Source: Streptomyces albofaciens JCM 4342
Lineage (GTDB): Bacteria; Actinomycetota; Actinomycetes; Streptomycetales; Streptomycetaceae
Length of the DNA stretch: 64,000 bases
NCBI RefSeq assembly: GCF_008634025.1
Contig: NZ_PDCM01000001.1
Location: 3,690,501-3,754,500, forward strand
Reading direction: 5' to 3'
Within the stretch, counting starts at the first letter, position 1; every line of letters starts with the position of its first letter. The notes under the pieces were generated by a model, which saw nothing but the letters and a program-made list of their open reading frames with translations, was not told the DNA's origin and searched no databases. Both the position numbers and the translations under genes were made by a program. Of this stretch, positions 38,378 through 46,841 are shown one piece after another.

Positions 38378-39824
38378 GGAGGTCCCGCTTGAGGATCTTG
38401 CCCATGTCGTTGCGCGGCAGGGCCTCCAGGAAGTGCACGACGCGCGGGCGCTTGTGCGGGGCGAGCTGCCGGGCCACGTGGTCGGCCAGTTCGGCCGGGG
38501 TCGGGCCGGGGGCGCCGTCGGCCGTGGGGGCGGGCACGACCCAGGCGACGATCCGTTCGCCCAGGTCCTCGTCCGGCTCGCCGGTCACCGCGGCCTCGCT
38601 GACGCCGGGGTGCTCCAGCAGCGCGTTCTCGATCTCGCCCGCGCCGATCTTGTAACCGCCGCTCTTGATCAGGTCGGTGGCCTTGCGGCCCACGATGCGG
38701 TAGTTGCCGGCCGCGTCGCGGGTCGCCATGTCGCCCGTACGGAACCAGCCGCCGTCGAAGGCCGCCGCGGTGGCGTCCGGGCGGTTGAGGTACTCGACGA
38801 ACAGGTTCGGACCGCGGACCTGGATCTCGCCCACCGTCTCGCCGTCGCTCGCCTCGACGGCCCGGCCGGATTCGTCGACGAGCCGGACGTACACCCCGGG
38901 CAACGGCACGCCGACGCTGCCGGGCGCGGGCTCGCCGTCGGCCCGGACGCTGGTGTTCATCAGCGTCTCGGTCATGCCGTACCGCTCGATGACGCGGCAG
39001 CCGGCGGCCGCGGCGAGCCGGTCGTGGTCGCTGCGCGGCAGCGCCGCCGAGCCGGACACCAGAAGCCGGGCCCGGCCCAGCGCCTTGGCCAGCGCCTCGT
39101 TCTCACCGGCCTCGACGGCCAGTCGGTGGTACATCGTCGGGACGCCGAACAGCATCGTGCCGTCGGCGGCCAGCTCGCGGGCGACGCCCTCGGTGCTGAA
39201 CCGCCCCAAGTGGTGCACGCTGCCGCCGCGCCGCAGGGGGCCGAGGATGCCGAGCACCAGGCCGTGCACGTGGAACAGCGGCAGTCCGTGCACGAGCACG
39301 TCGTCGGCGGTCCACTGCCACGCCTCCGCCAGCGCGTCGAGGGTGTGGGCGACGGCCCGGCGGGGGATGACGACGCCCTTGGGCGGGCCAGTCGTGCCGG
39401 ACGTGTAGACGATCAGGGCGGCGGACTCGGGGTCCGGCTCGTACGGCAGCGGCGGCACCTCCTCGTCGGCGCCGGACAGGTCCACGTCGAGGCGGGGGAG
39501 TGCGGCCAGCGCGCCGGGCAGTTCGGCGTCCCGCTCGGTCAGCACGAGCGCCGGGCCGCTGTCCGAGACGATGTGCGCCAGCTCGCTCTCGCCGATCTTC
39601 GGATTGACGGGCACGACGGGCACCCCGGCGAGCAGCGCGCCCACCACGGCGACGGCGGTCTCCAAGGTGGGGGTGGCCCAGACGGCCACCCGGGGCACGT
39701 CGCCGAGCCGGTCGGCGAGCCGGCCCGCCACCGCGGCCAGCTGACGGTAGCTGAGCGCACGCTCGCCGAAGCGCAGTGCGGGCTGCGGCGATGCGTCGCT
39801 CAGCGCCGGAAAGAGCACGTTCAC
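38370..39824 (-). CDS. matB: Malonyl-CoA synthetase (MatB)
   Basis: 484 aa; GTG at 39824 with GAGGGAG upstream. ANL-superfamily motifs: LIVYTSGTTGPPKGVVIPRR (ATP/P-loop), ERYGMTETLMNT, GWFRTGDMATRD and the C-terminal lysine region KATDLIKSGGYKIGAGEIEN with LPRNDMGKILKRDLR. The sequence throughout (LFPALSD at the start, AWQWTADDVLVHGLPLFHVH) follows Streptomyces MatB, which activates malonate and methylmalonate with ATP and CoA, supplying extender units. The carboxyltransferase gene overlaps its 3' end, so both are one transcript. Confidence 0.93.
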   Translation of the reverse strand: MNVLFPALSDASPQPALRFGERALSYRQLAAVAGRLADRLGDVPRVAVWATPTLETAVAVVGALLAGVPVVPVNPKIGESELAHIVSDSGPALVLTERDAELPGALAALPRLDVDLSGADEEVPPLPYEPDPESAALIVYTSGTTGPPKGVVIPRRAVAHTLDALAEAWQWTADDVLVHGLPLFHVHGLVLGILGPLRRGGSVHHLGRFSTEGVARELAADGTMLFGVPTMYHRLAVEAGENEALAKALGRARLLVSGSAALPRSDHDRLAAAAGCRVIERYGMTETLMNTSVRADGEPAPGSVGVPLPGVYVRLVDESGRAVEASDGETVGEIQVRGPNLFVEYLNRPDATAAAFDGGWFRTGDMATRDAAGNYRIVGRKATDLIKSGGYKIGAGEIENALLEHPGVSEAAVTGEPDEDLGERIVAWVVPAPTADGAPGPTPAELADHVARQLAPHKRPRVVHFLEALPRNDMGKILKRDLRA

Positions 39825-40058
39825 CAGGTCTCCCTCGTCCTCGTCGTCCCACGTCGGTGTGGCCCGCCCCGAACCGCCGGAACGGGCCGACCCCCACCAC
39901 TTTGGCAGAGACCACCGACAACGCGATCACACGGCACCGCGAGGAAGCACGCCGCGGCCGCGGGGCCCCGGGCGGTACCGGGTCCGGCCCAGGGCGGCCC
40001 GGTCGCGCTGCGCCCAGGCGCACCCGGCCCACAGCCCAGGCGCGCCCGGCCCACCCCG

Positions 40059-40532
40059 TCATCCCGCGGGAGCCCCCATCTTGCGGAAGTCCCAGGACAC
40101 GACCGCGTCCGGAACCAGCCGCAGCCACGCGTGCCGGCCGTCATGCGGCATTCCTTCCAGCCCGAAGTACTTCGTGGCGAACAACCGTTCCGGCGCATCC
40201 AGTTCCGGACAGGCACCGCCCGTCCGCGGCACCTCGCCGACGATCTCCGCGCTGCCGCTCAGCTCCACCCCGCGCAGCTCCCCGTAGTCGTGCCCGTCGT
40301 CGACGGCCACCGCGATCCGCGGGTCCTTGCGCAACTGGGCCCACCGCTTGCTGCGGGTGACCGAGTACAGCCAGAGCGCCGCGCCGTCCCAGACGAACCA
40401 GAGGGGGCCGACGTGCGGCGTACCGTCCTCGCTCACCGTGGCCACCCGGCAGGTGCGCTGCTCCGCCAGGAAGGCGTCCAGTTCCCGCGGCGTCATCATG
40501 ACGCGGCGCCCGCGCCGCTGTGTGCCGGTCAT
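40059..40532 (-). CDS. PPOX-class flavin/F420-dependent protein
   Basis: 157 aa from ATG at 40532 (MTGTQRRGRRVMMTPRELDA). Split-barrel motifs are LAEQRTCRVATVSEDGTPHV, GPLWFVWDGAALWLYSVTRS and KRWAQLRKDPRIAVAVDDG, the pattern of the pyridoxamine 5'-phosphate oxidase superfamily with a cofactor-binding lysine/arginine (SKRWAQL). Members use FMN, F420 or haem, and substrate is not predictable. It is divergent from the isochorismatase-like gene, with the 23-bp array between. Confidence 0.87.
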   Translation of the reverse strand: MTGTQRRGRRVMMTPRELDAFLAEQRTCRVATVSEDGTPHVGPLWFVWDGAALWLYSVTRSKRWAQLRKDPRIAVAVDDGHDYGELRGVELSGSAEIVGEVPRTGGACPELDAPERLFATKYFGLEGMPHDGRHAWLRLVPDAVVSWDFRKMGAPAG

Positions 40533-40673
40533 CCGTGGACCACCTCCGCTGTACGGCGGCCGGGCGCGGCCCGCACCGGCCTGTCCGAGTGCCAAGGAAG
40601 CATGCTGGGGGCTCTTCCTTACGGATGCAATGGCGGCTACGCTCACGCGGCCCGCGGCGGTACGACCACCACC

Positions 40674-40788
40674 AGAAGGGCCGACCCGATGCCATCAGAA
40701 GGGCCGACCCGATGCCACTGGGAGGGCCGATCCGATGCCATCAGAAGGGCCGACCCGATGCCACTGGGAGGGCCGATCCGATGCCAAC
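40674..40788 (+). repeat. 23-bp tandem array of ribosome-binding-site/ATG units
   Basis: Five copies of AGAAGGGCCGACCCGATGCC plus ATC or ACT. Each unit carries a purine-rich GAAGGG or GGAGGG and an ATG nine to ten bases later (40689, 40712, 40735, 40758, 40781). A sixth, diverged unit holds the presumed true AGGAGGGGG and GTG start (40806) of the isochorismatase-like gene. ATGs at 40689 and 40758 are in frame with the gene. Confidence 0.88.
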
Positions 40789-40805
40789 AGGAGGGGGTTG
40801 ATCCG

Positions 40806-41456
40806 GTGCCACCAGGCGAGCGCCTTCTCGAACTGACCGATCCGGCGACGACGGCGCTGCTCACGGTCGAGTGCCAGCGCGGTGTCGTCGGACCGGACAG
40901 CGCGCTGCCGGAACTCGCCGACGCGGCCCGCACGTCGGGTGCGCTGGGCCGGGTGGCCCGGCTGGCCGCCGCCGCGCACGACGCGGGCGTACAGGTTCTG
41001 CACGCCGTCGCCGAGCGCCGCCCCGACGGCCGGGGCGCCAGCCGCAACGCGCGCCTGTTCATGGCTGCCGAGCGCCTGCCCGTACAACAGCTCGCCGGTA
41101 CGACCGCGGTACGGATCGCCGACCCGGTGCCCGTCTCCGAGGACGACCTGATCGTCCGCAGGCTGCACGGCCTGTCACCGCTCGCCGGTACGGACGTGGA
41201 CCCGCTGCTGCGCAACCTCGGCTGCCGGACGCTCGTCATCGCCGGGGTGTCGGCGAACGTGGCGATCCCCAACGCCGTCTTCGACGCGGTCAACCTCGGG
41301 TACACGGCGGTGGTGCCGGCCGACGCCATCGCGGGCGTACCGGCCGACTACACCGCGGCGATGGTCCGGCACACCCTCGCGCTCGTCGCCACGGTGACGA
41401 CCACCGAAGACCTGCTCACCTGCTGGAAGCGCCCGCGCCGGCCCGTCACCAGGTGA
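40806..41456 (+). CDS. Isochorismatase-like (cysteine hydrolase fold) protein lacking the cysteine
   Basis: 216 aa from GTG at 40806 behind AGGAGGGGG; in-frame ATGs in the upstream array could add 16 or 39 residues. The fold is clear: TTALLTVECQRGVVGPDSAL, HDAGVQVLHAVAERRPDG, VRRLHGLSPLAGTDVDPLLR and LVIAGVSANVAIPNAVFDAV. In cysteine hydrolases the last motif has a catalytic Cys where this protein has Ala (NVAI), and the first Asp is Glu (VECQRG). It may thus be a true isochorismatase-type hydrolase, which needs no Cys, or inactive. Substrate unknown. Confidence 0.83.
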   Translation: MPPGERLLELTDPATTALLTVECQRGVVGPDSALPELADAARTSGALGRVARLAAAAHDAGVQVLHAVAERRPDGRGASRNARLFMAAERLPVQQLAGTTAVRIADPVPVSEDDLIVRRLHGLSPLAGTDVDPLLRNLGCRTLVIAGVSANVAIPNAVFDAVNLGYTAVVPADAIAGVPADYTAAMVRHTLALVATVTTTEDLLTCWKRPRRPVTR

Positions 41457-41489
41457 ACCCGCCCGACAGGCGCCGTCGGGACGGCCCCG

Positions 41490-42017
41490 TCACACCAGTT
41501 TGATCGTCCCGCCCGCCACGCTCACCTTGGCCGCGGACAGTCCCTGAGTGGCGGGCCCGTTGCGGACGCTGCCGTCGTCGATGGCGTACTTGCTGCCGTG
41601 GCACGGGCAGTTGATCGTGCCGTTCGCCACCTCGTCCACCAAGCACCCCTGATGCCGGCACACCGCCGAGAACGCCTTGAACTCGCCCGCTGCCGGCTGT
41701 GTCACCACCACTTTGCGGTCCTTGAAGACCTTGCCGCCGCCCTCGGGGATGTCCGCGGTCTTCGCCAGCACGTCCCCGGACGCATCGCCGCCTTTCGACG
41801 CGCCGCCCCCGGCTCCGTCACTCCCCGCCGCCGACCCGGTTTCCGACCCGGACGGTGCGGACGACGCGCCGTCGCCGCTCCCGTCCGCGCCGTACCCGTC
41901 CGAGCCGTTCCCGCACGCCGCGAGCGCGGCGGCCAGCCCCGCCGCGCCGACCGCCGCGACGACCGTACGGCGTCCCGTTACCGCGTCCGTTCGCCCCGTT
42001 GCTGCCTGCTGGGTCAT
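41490..42017 (-). CDS. Rieske (2Fe-2S) lipoprotein-like protein
   Basis: 175 aa from ATG at 42017 (GGGAGG upstream). A twin-arginine type signal (TGRRTVVAAVGAAGLAAALA) ends in a possible lipobox Cys (LAAC), so it is probably exported folded and anchored outside the membrane. A Gly/Ser/Asp linker (~40-90) leads to the Rieske domain: CRHQGCLV and CPCHGSKY supply the two Cys-His pairs, with a third-loop GPATQGL. This is the common stand-alone Streptomyces Rieske protein; its redox partner is unknown. Confidence 0.9.
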   Translation of the reverse strand: MTQQAATGRTDAVTGRRTVVAAVGAAGLAAALAACGNGSDGYGADGSGDGASSAPSGSETGSAAGSDGAGGGASKGGDASGDVLAKTADIPEGGGKVFKDRKVVVTQPAAGEFKAFSAVCRHQGCLVDEVANGTINCPCHGSKYAIDDGSVRNGPATQGLSAAKVSVAGGTIKLV

Positions 42018-42155
42018 GGTGTGCCTCCCGCTTCCGGTGCCTTCCAGGCCCATGGGTGCCGCGCCGTCACGTGAGGGGTGAGGGGTGCGCGCCACGTGGT
42101 CCGTGCGTCCCATGGGCGTTGTGGAAGTTCCATACGGATACGGAGGTATGGCCGT

Positions 42156-44414
42156 TCAGTTCCCACCCAGGGCCCCGCCCAAGGCCCCGCGCAGGAAATC
42201 GCGCTCGAAGCGAAGCAGGTTCTCGCGGACCGCCGGGTCGCCCACCGAGTGACCGGCCCCCGGCAGTGGCAGCACGCTGTGCTGCTTGCCGGCGGCCAGC
42301 AGTTCCGCGGAGAAGCGCAGGGTGTGTGCGGGTGCCACGTTGTCGTCCGCCAGCCCTTGGACGAGGAGCAGCGGGCGGCGCAGCAGGTGGCCCAGGCCCA
42401 CCAGGGAGGAGCGCGCGTACTGGTCCGGTGCCTCCTGGGGGTGGCCGAGGAAACGCTCCTTCCAGTGGGTGTCGTACAGCCGCTGGTCCGTGGGCGCGGC
42501 ACCGGCGACCGCCGCGTGGAAGACGTCGGGGCGGTGCAGGACGGCGGCGGCCGACAGGAAGCCGCCGAATGACCAGCCGCGGATCGCCACCCGCGTCAGG
42601 TCGAGGCACGGGAAGCGCGCGGCGGCCGCGTGCAGCGCGTCGACCTGGTCCTCCAGTACGGGGGTGAGCTGGTCGCCGTGGATGGCCTTCTCCCAGGCAG
42701 GGCTGCGGCCTGGGGTGCCACGCCCGTCCGCGAGCAGTACGGCGAAGCCTTCCTCGGCGAACCACTGCGCCACACAGGCGAACCACTCACGCGCCCGTAC
42801 GGCCATCTGGATGCTCGGCCCTCCATACGGGCAGAGCAGCACGGGCAGCTTGCCGCCCGCCTCGCGGTCGTACCAGGAGGGCAGGTACAGCGCACCGCGC
42901 AACTCCCGTTCCCCGAGGACGAGGTGCTCGGGCCGCGGAGCGACGACCGGGTCTTCGCCGAGTGAGGCGATGCTTCCGGAGGGGGAGCCGAGTCCATGCT
43001 CGTAAACGTCGGTCACCGGCCCGTCCGGTGTGAGCCCGGTCAACACCACCGTGCCGCCTCCGGCCACAGCCGTGAACACCCCCGGCCGCCCGCTCAGCCT
43101 GCGCAGGCCGTCCTCCGGGTTCCACCGCCACACATGGGTCGTCGTCGGTTCCTCACTGGCGGTGAACCACACCTCCTCGCCCGCCACGGCGACAACTTCA
43201 CGCACCTGTAGCCCGCGGGGCGTGACAGTACTGCCGCCGACCACCAGATGCCGTGTCCCGGGCGTGTCCTCGGGCAGGACCAGCGCTCCCGAAGCCGTAC
43301 GGGCCGGAGTCCCGGGCACGATCTCGACCCAGGCGGCGTCGGTGCGCTCGTGCAGCACCTCGGTAGCGCCGGTGGACTCATCCACCGCCAGCGTCCGCAG
43401 CGTCCGCTGGTCCCGGCTCTGTACGCCGACGAGCGGCCCGTGACCGTCCCAGGCGGCGCTCACCACGTACTCGTACGCGGCCCGGTCCCAGGCCACCTCG
43501 ACACGCGGCGAGCCGGAGCCGGCCACCGCCACGATGTGGAGCGACACATCCGCGTTGGCCGTCCCCGCCGAGGGGTACGGGATGACGCGCGGCGCCCGCT
43601 CCGGGTGCGCCGGGTCGCTGATGTAGCGCCGTGCCACACCGGACGTGTCCACCCTGGCCACCAGAATGCGGCGGCTGTCGGGCGCCCACCAGTAGCCGCG
43701 CGTACGGCCCATCGACTCGCTCGCGACGTACTCGGGCAGCCCGTAGGTGATGTCCGCACCTTCCGGGGCGGCCAGTCGCCGGTCCTCCCCGTCCTCCAGG
43801 CCGACGACGTGCAGCGCGCCGTCGGTCACATACGCGATGTACCGCCCGTCCGGCGAGGGCCGGGGATCGACGACCGGCCCGGCGGCCGGTACACGGAAGG
43901 GGGCGCCCTCGTCCGTACGGACGGCCCACAGCACGCCGGACAGCGCGAAGGCCACCACGCGCGCCGCCGCGTCGGTCGCGTACGCCACCACGCCGGTGGC
44001 GTGCTCACGCGCCCGCTCCCGGCGGGCCCGCTCCGCCTCGGGCAACCGGCCCTCGGAATCCGGCTCCCCTCCCAGGAGCAACGGGTCGACGATCACCCGC
44101 TCCGCCCCGTCCTCGTACCGCCACAAGCGGCTCACGGGATCGCTGCCGCCGCCGGTACGGGCGAACAGCACCCTCCGCCCGTCCGGGGAAACGCTGAACC
44201 GGCGCGGCACACCGAGGGAGAAGCGCTGGGTGAGCGCGAACTGGCGAGGAAAAGCGGAGTGATCCGGAGCGGCCCCGGAAGACGTGGAAGGGGCCTCGGA
44301 AGGAACGGAAGCGGTCCAGGAAGGCGTGGAAGAGACTCTGGAAGGCGTGAAAGAGCCCCCGGAAGGCATGGAAGCGGTCCTGGACAATCCGAAAGAGTCA
44401 TCAACAGGCGTCAT
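42156..44414 (-). CDS. S9 family (DPP-IV-like) serine peptidase with repeat N-terminus
   Basis: 752 aa. After a heptapeptide-repeat tail (residues ~12-48) come the beta-propeller (e.g. RRFSVSPDGRRVLFARTGGG, GLPEYVASESMGRTRGYWWA with the double-Glu-like substrate region) and the alpha/beta-hydrolase domain. The nucleophile is Ser615 in GWSFGG, the acid is in LADDN (~690) and His722 is in AGHS. It should remove N-terminal dipeptides or cleave small peptides; no signal peptide, so cytoplasmic. The other S9 hallmark LPVLLCPYGGP (oxyanion Tyr) is present. Confidence 0.9.
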   Translation of the reverse strand: MTPVDDSFGLSRTASMPSGGSFTPSRVSSTPSWTASVPSEAPSTSSGAAPDHSAFPRQFALTQRFSLGVPRRFSVSPDGRRVLFARTGGGSDPVSRLWRYEDGAERVIVDPLLLGGEPDSEGRLPEAERARRERAREHATGVVAYATDAAARVVAFALSGVLWAVRTDEGAPFRVPAAGPVVDPRPSPDGRYIAYVTDGALHVVGLEDGEDRRLAAPEGADITYGLPEYVASESMGRTRGYWWAPDSRRILVARVDTSGVARRYISDPAHPERAPRVIPYPSAGTANADVSLHIVAVAGSGSPRVEVAWDRAAYEYVVSAAWDGHGPLVGVQSRDQRTLRTLAVDESTGATEVLHERTDAAWVEIVPGTPARTASGALVLPEDTPGTRHLVVGGSTVTPRGLQVREVVAVAGEEVWFTASEEPTTTHVWRWNPEDGLRRLSGRPGVFTAVAGGGTVVLTGLTPDGPVTDVYEHGLGSPSGSIASLGEDPVVAPRPEHLVLGERELRGALYLPSWYDREAGGKLPVLLCPYGGPSIQMAVRAREWFACVAQWFAEEGFAVLLADGRGTPGRSPAWEKAIHGDQLTPVLEDQVDALHAAAARFPCLDLTRVAIRGWSFGGFLSAAAVLHRPDVFHAAVAGAAPTDQRLYDTHWKERFLGHPQEAPDQYARSSLVGLGHLLRRPLLLVQGLADDNVAPAHTLRFSAELLAAGKQHSVLPLPGAGHSVGDPAVRENLLRFERDFLRGALGGALGGN
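44277..44402. repeat. 21-bp tandem repeat coding for heptapeptides in the S9 peptidase
   Basis: Six units of consensus GGAAGGCGTGGAAGCGGTCCT, the last degenerate. In the minus-strand frame they encode RTASMPS, GGSFTPS, RVSSTPS, WTASVPS and EAPSTSS, a Ser/Thr/Pro-rich tail ahead of the propeller. Confidence 0.88.
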
Positions 44415-44822
44415 GACGGGACTCTTTCATTCCACCCGCCCCGGCTGCACCGCTTTCGCCGCCCGGTCGGCGGGGGCAGAAACCGCGGCCCGGCCGTGGG
44501 GAGTCGCGGGCCGACGGTACGACGAAGCCCCGCGGACGGGGGAACCGCAGGGCTTCGTAGCGACAAGTGTACATGTGTTCAGGTGTTACGTCCTATCGGG
44601 CGCGACGGTCCTCTTCTGCGGGGTTCATTTCCGCCGCTGTCTGGCAGCGGAGAACGTCGCCGGCACAGCCCGGCTCGACGACGCGGAGACGGCGGCGACG
44701 CAATTCCGGGGGGATCTCATCTCCGATTACGTGTTCTGGCCGTGGATGCTGCTCGTACGCTGCCCGCCCCTGTCGAGGGCCACCCTTTGAGGGGCGCGCC
44801 CGGCGTTCTTCGGCCCGCCGAT
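44415..44822. other. Non-coding stretch with hairpin between the S9 and VOC genes
   Basis: 408 bases. A hairpin (ACGAAGCCC-GCGG ... CCGC-GGGCTTCGT, 44522-44558) most likely terminates leftward transcription of the VOC gene, whose stop is 265 bases upstream. Several short frames cover 44590-44790 on both strands (one minus frame reads EIPPELRRRRLRVVEPGC) but none has a start with a ribosome-binding site. Confidence 0.5.
44522..44558 (-). terminator. Hairpin terminator downstream of the VOC gene
   Basis: ACGAAGCCC pairs with GGGCTTCGT (9 bp), then after one mismatch GCGG pairs with CCGC around a 9-base loop. Confidence 0.7.
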
Positions 44823-45254
44823 TCAGCGTTCCGACAGCTCCGACGGCGCCTCCTGAACCAGCCAGCCGTTGCCGTCCGGGTCCTCGAAGGACATGAACGA
44901 GTTCCAGGTGCCGCCCTTTCCCGCTTCCCATCCCGTGGCGCCGAGATGGCGTACGGGGGAGACGTCAACGCCACGGGCCACCAGTTCCTCGTGGGCCGCC
45001 TCGATGTCCGTGACGCAGAACTGGAGGCCATGCAGCGTGCCGGGGGCCATCTCCTTCGCGCCGGGCAGCGGCGGCATTCCGCCGAGTATCGCGATCGAAC
45101 ACCGCGAGCCGGGCGGCGTCAGCTGAATGATGCGCGCGCCCGGGGCCGCCTCGGCGTCGAGATCCACGTGGAAACCGAGCTTGTCGGCGTAGAACTCCTT
45201 CGCCCGGTCCATGTCGGTGACCGGGATGGGGACGACCTCAAGTGTCCAGTTCAT
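44823..45254 (-). CDS. VOC family (glyoxalase/dioxygenase-fold) protein
   Basis: 143 aa; ATG at 45254 with AGGAGAAG upstream. It starts MNWTLEVVPIPVTDMDRAKE, FYADKLGFHVDLD, and has GTLHGLQFCVTDIEAAHEEL and FEDPDGNGWLVQE: one complete VOC unit of two beta-alpha-beta-beta-beta modules with a conserved Glu near the C-terminus. Could be a metal-dependent lyase/dioxygenase or a drug-binding protein. A tandem-repeat-rich 345-base stretch separates it from the aminotransferase, whose gene is on the same strand. Confidence 0.9.
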   Translation of the reverse strand: MNWTLEVVPIPVTDMDRAKEFYADKLGFHVDLDAEAAPGARIIQLTPPGSRCSIAILGGMPPLPGAKEMAPGTLHGLQFCVTDIEAAHEELVARGVDVSPVRHLGATGWEAGKGGTWNSFMSFEDPDGNGWLVQEAPSELSER

Positions 45255-45326
45255 CGAGCTTCTCCTTCGAAGAAGGCGAAGGGGACCGGCCAGGCGGCCG
45301 ATCGGACGGGGTACGCGTCGGCGGGT

Positions 45327-45392
45327 CCGTACCGGCACTGGGGCCGCGCCGTACCGGCAGTGGGGCCGCGCCGTACCGGCAGTGGGGACGCG
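45327..45392. repeat. 22-bp tandem repeat, three copies
   Basis: CCGTACCGGCACTGGGGCCGCG and two near-identical copies; a partial, interrupted fourth copy follows to ~45440. Confidence 0.85.
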
Positions 45393-45499
45393 CCGAGGTC
45401 AGGACCGTACCGGCATCTGGGCCGCGCCGAGGCCGGGACCGAACCGGATACGGCAGGTTGCGCATCGTCTTCAAGCCGCCGCGCCACAGCGCCACCCCG

Positions 45500-45619
45500 G
45501 GCTCACCCCTGCCGGTAGCCCCTCGGTCACCGCTGCCGGTTGTCCGCCGGTCACTTCTGCCGGTAACCCGCCGGTCACCCCTGCCGGTAACCCGCCGGTC
45601 ACCCCTGCCGGTAACCCGT
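45500..45619. repeat. 24-bp tandem repeat duplicating the aminotransferase 3' end, five copies
   Basis: Units of CGGTCACCCCTGCCGGTAACCCGC; the rightmost copy (45596-45619) contains the last codons and TGA stop of the minus-strand aminotransferase gene (TGYRQG-stop). The other copies lie downstream of the stop and diverge leftward. As 24 is a multiple of three, each copy repeats the same codons in frame. Confidence 0.9.
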
Positions 45620-46813
45620 CAGAAACCGTCCGATCCTGCCGATCGCCGATTCCAGTTCGTCGGCGTGCGGCAGGGTGAGGATGCGGAAGTGGTCCGGGGA
45701 CAGCCAGTTGAATCCGGTGCCCTGGACCACCTGGATCTTCTCGCGCAGGAGCAGGTCCAGGACGAACTGCTCGTCATCGTGGATCTTGTGTACGGCGGGG
45801 TCGATGCGCGGGAACGCGTACAGCGCCCCCTTCGGTTTGACGCACGACACGCCCGGGATCTCGTTCAGTTTCTCCCAGGCCCGGTCACGCTGTTCGTACA
45901 GCCTGCCGCCGGGGGCGGTCAGGTCGCGGATCGAGTTCGGGCTGCCGAGAGCGGCCTGGATGGCGTACTGCGCGGGCGTGTTGGGGCACAGGCGCATGGA
46001 GGCCAGCATGGTCAGCCCCTCCAGATAGTTCCGCGCGTGCTGCCGCGGGCCGGTGACCACGAGCCAGCCCGAGCGGAATCCCGCCACCCGGTACGTCTTG
46101 GACAGGCCGCCGAAGGTCAGCACGACCAGGTCCGGGGCCAGCGAGGCGGCGGGGAGGTGCACGGCGTCGTCGTAGACGATCTGGTCGTAGATCTCGTCGG
46201 CGAAGACCATCAGCTGGTGGCGGCGGGCGAGGTCGAGCATCCCCTCAAGGATCTCGCGCGGGTACACCGCGCCCGTCGGGTTGTTGGGATTGATGATCAC
46301 GAGGGCCTTGGTGCGGTCCGTGATCTTCGAGGCCAGGTCGTCGAGATCCGGGTACCAGTCGGCGGACTCGTCGCACAGGTAGTGCACGGCGCGTCCGCCG
46401 GCGAGCGTCGTCACCGCCGTCCACAGCGGGAAGTCCGGCGCGGGTACGAGGACCTCGTCACCATCCTCCAGCAGCGCCTGGACCGCCATGCTGACCAGCT
46501 CGGAGACGCCGTTGCCCAGGAAGACGTCGTCGACGCCGACCTCGGGGAGGCCCTGCGCCCGGCAGCGCTGGGCGACCGCGCGCCGGGCGGAGAGGATGCC
46601 GCGCGAGTCGGTGTACCCGTGGGCCCGCGGCAGCATCCGGATCATGTCCTGGACGATCTCCTCCGGCGCCTCGAACCCGAACAGGGCGGGGTTGCCCGTG
46701 TTCAGGCGCAGCACGCTGTGCCCTGCCTCTTCGAGGGCGTTGGCGTGTTCGATCACCGGTCCGCGGATCTCGTAACAGACGTCGCTCAGCTTGCTCGACT
46801 GCCGGAATTCCAT
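45599..46813 (-). CDS. PLP-dependent aminotransferase, AlaA/AlaT type
   Basis: 404 aa; ATG at 46813 with GGGAGG upstream. It aligns from memory over its whole length with E. coli AlaA: SSKLSDVCYEIRGPVIEHAN, LRLNTGNPALFGFEAPEEIV, VFLGNGVSELVSMAVQALL, VPAPDFPLWTAV, INPNNPTGAVYPREILEGML, FADEIYDQIVYDD and the PLP lysine in FGGLSKTYRVAGFRSGW. The likely reaction is glutamate-pyruvate transamination making alanine. A divergent HxlR regulator with a perfect dyad in between suggests repression by it. Confidence 0.93.
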   Translation of the reverse strand: MEFRQSSKLSDVCYEIRGPVIEHANALEEAGHSVLRLNTGNPALFGFEAPEEIVQDMIRMLPRAHGYTDSRGILSARRAVAQRCRAQGLPEVGVDDVFLGNGVSELVSMAVQALLEDGDEVLVPAPDFPLWTAVTTLAGGRAVHYLCDESADWYPDLDDLASKITDRTKALVIINPNNPTGAVYPREILEGMLDLARRHQLMVFADEIYDQIVYDDAVHLPAASLAPDLVVLTFGGLSKTYRVAGFRSGWLVVTGPRQHARNYLEGLTMLASMRLCPNTPAQYAIQAALGSPNSIRDLTAPGGRLYEQRDRAWEKLNEIPGVSCVKPKGALYAFPRIDPAVHKIHDDEQFVLDLLLREKIQVVQGTGFNWLSPDHFRILTLPHADELESAIGRIGRFLTGYRQG

Positions 46814-46841
46814 GCGGTGGCCTCCCAAGGCTTCGTTGCGT

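Noticed and set aside
36491..39824. matB and carboxyltransferase as part of a polyketide cluster
   Set aside because: No ketosynthase, acyltransferase or tailoring genes in the window; the pair looks like primary metabolism.
37848..40805. Long plus-strand frame antisense to the carboxyltransferase and matB
   Set aside because: Shadow. Only its 3' end (40806-41456) is a real gene, the isochorismatase-like protein.
44593..44790. Short frames on both strands between the S9 and VOC genes
   Set aside because: Each frame looks protein-like in part, but none has a start codon with a ribosome-binding site or a leaderless promoter; overlapping frames cannot all be real.
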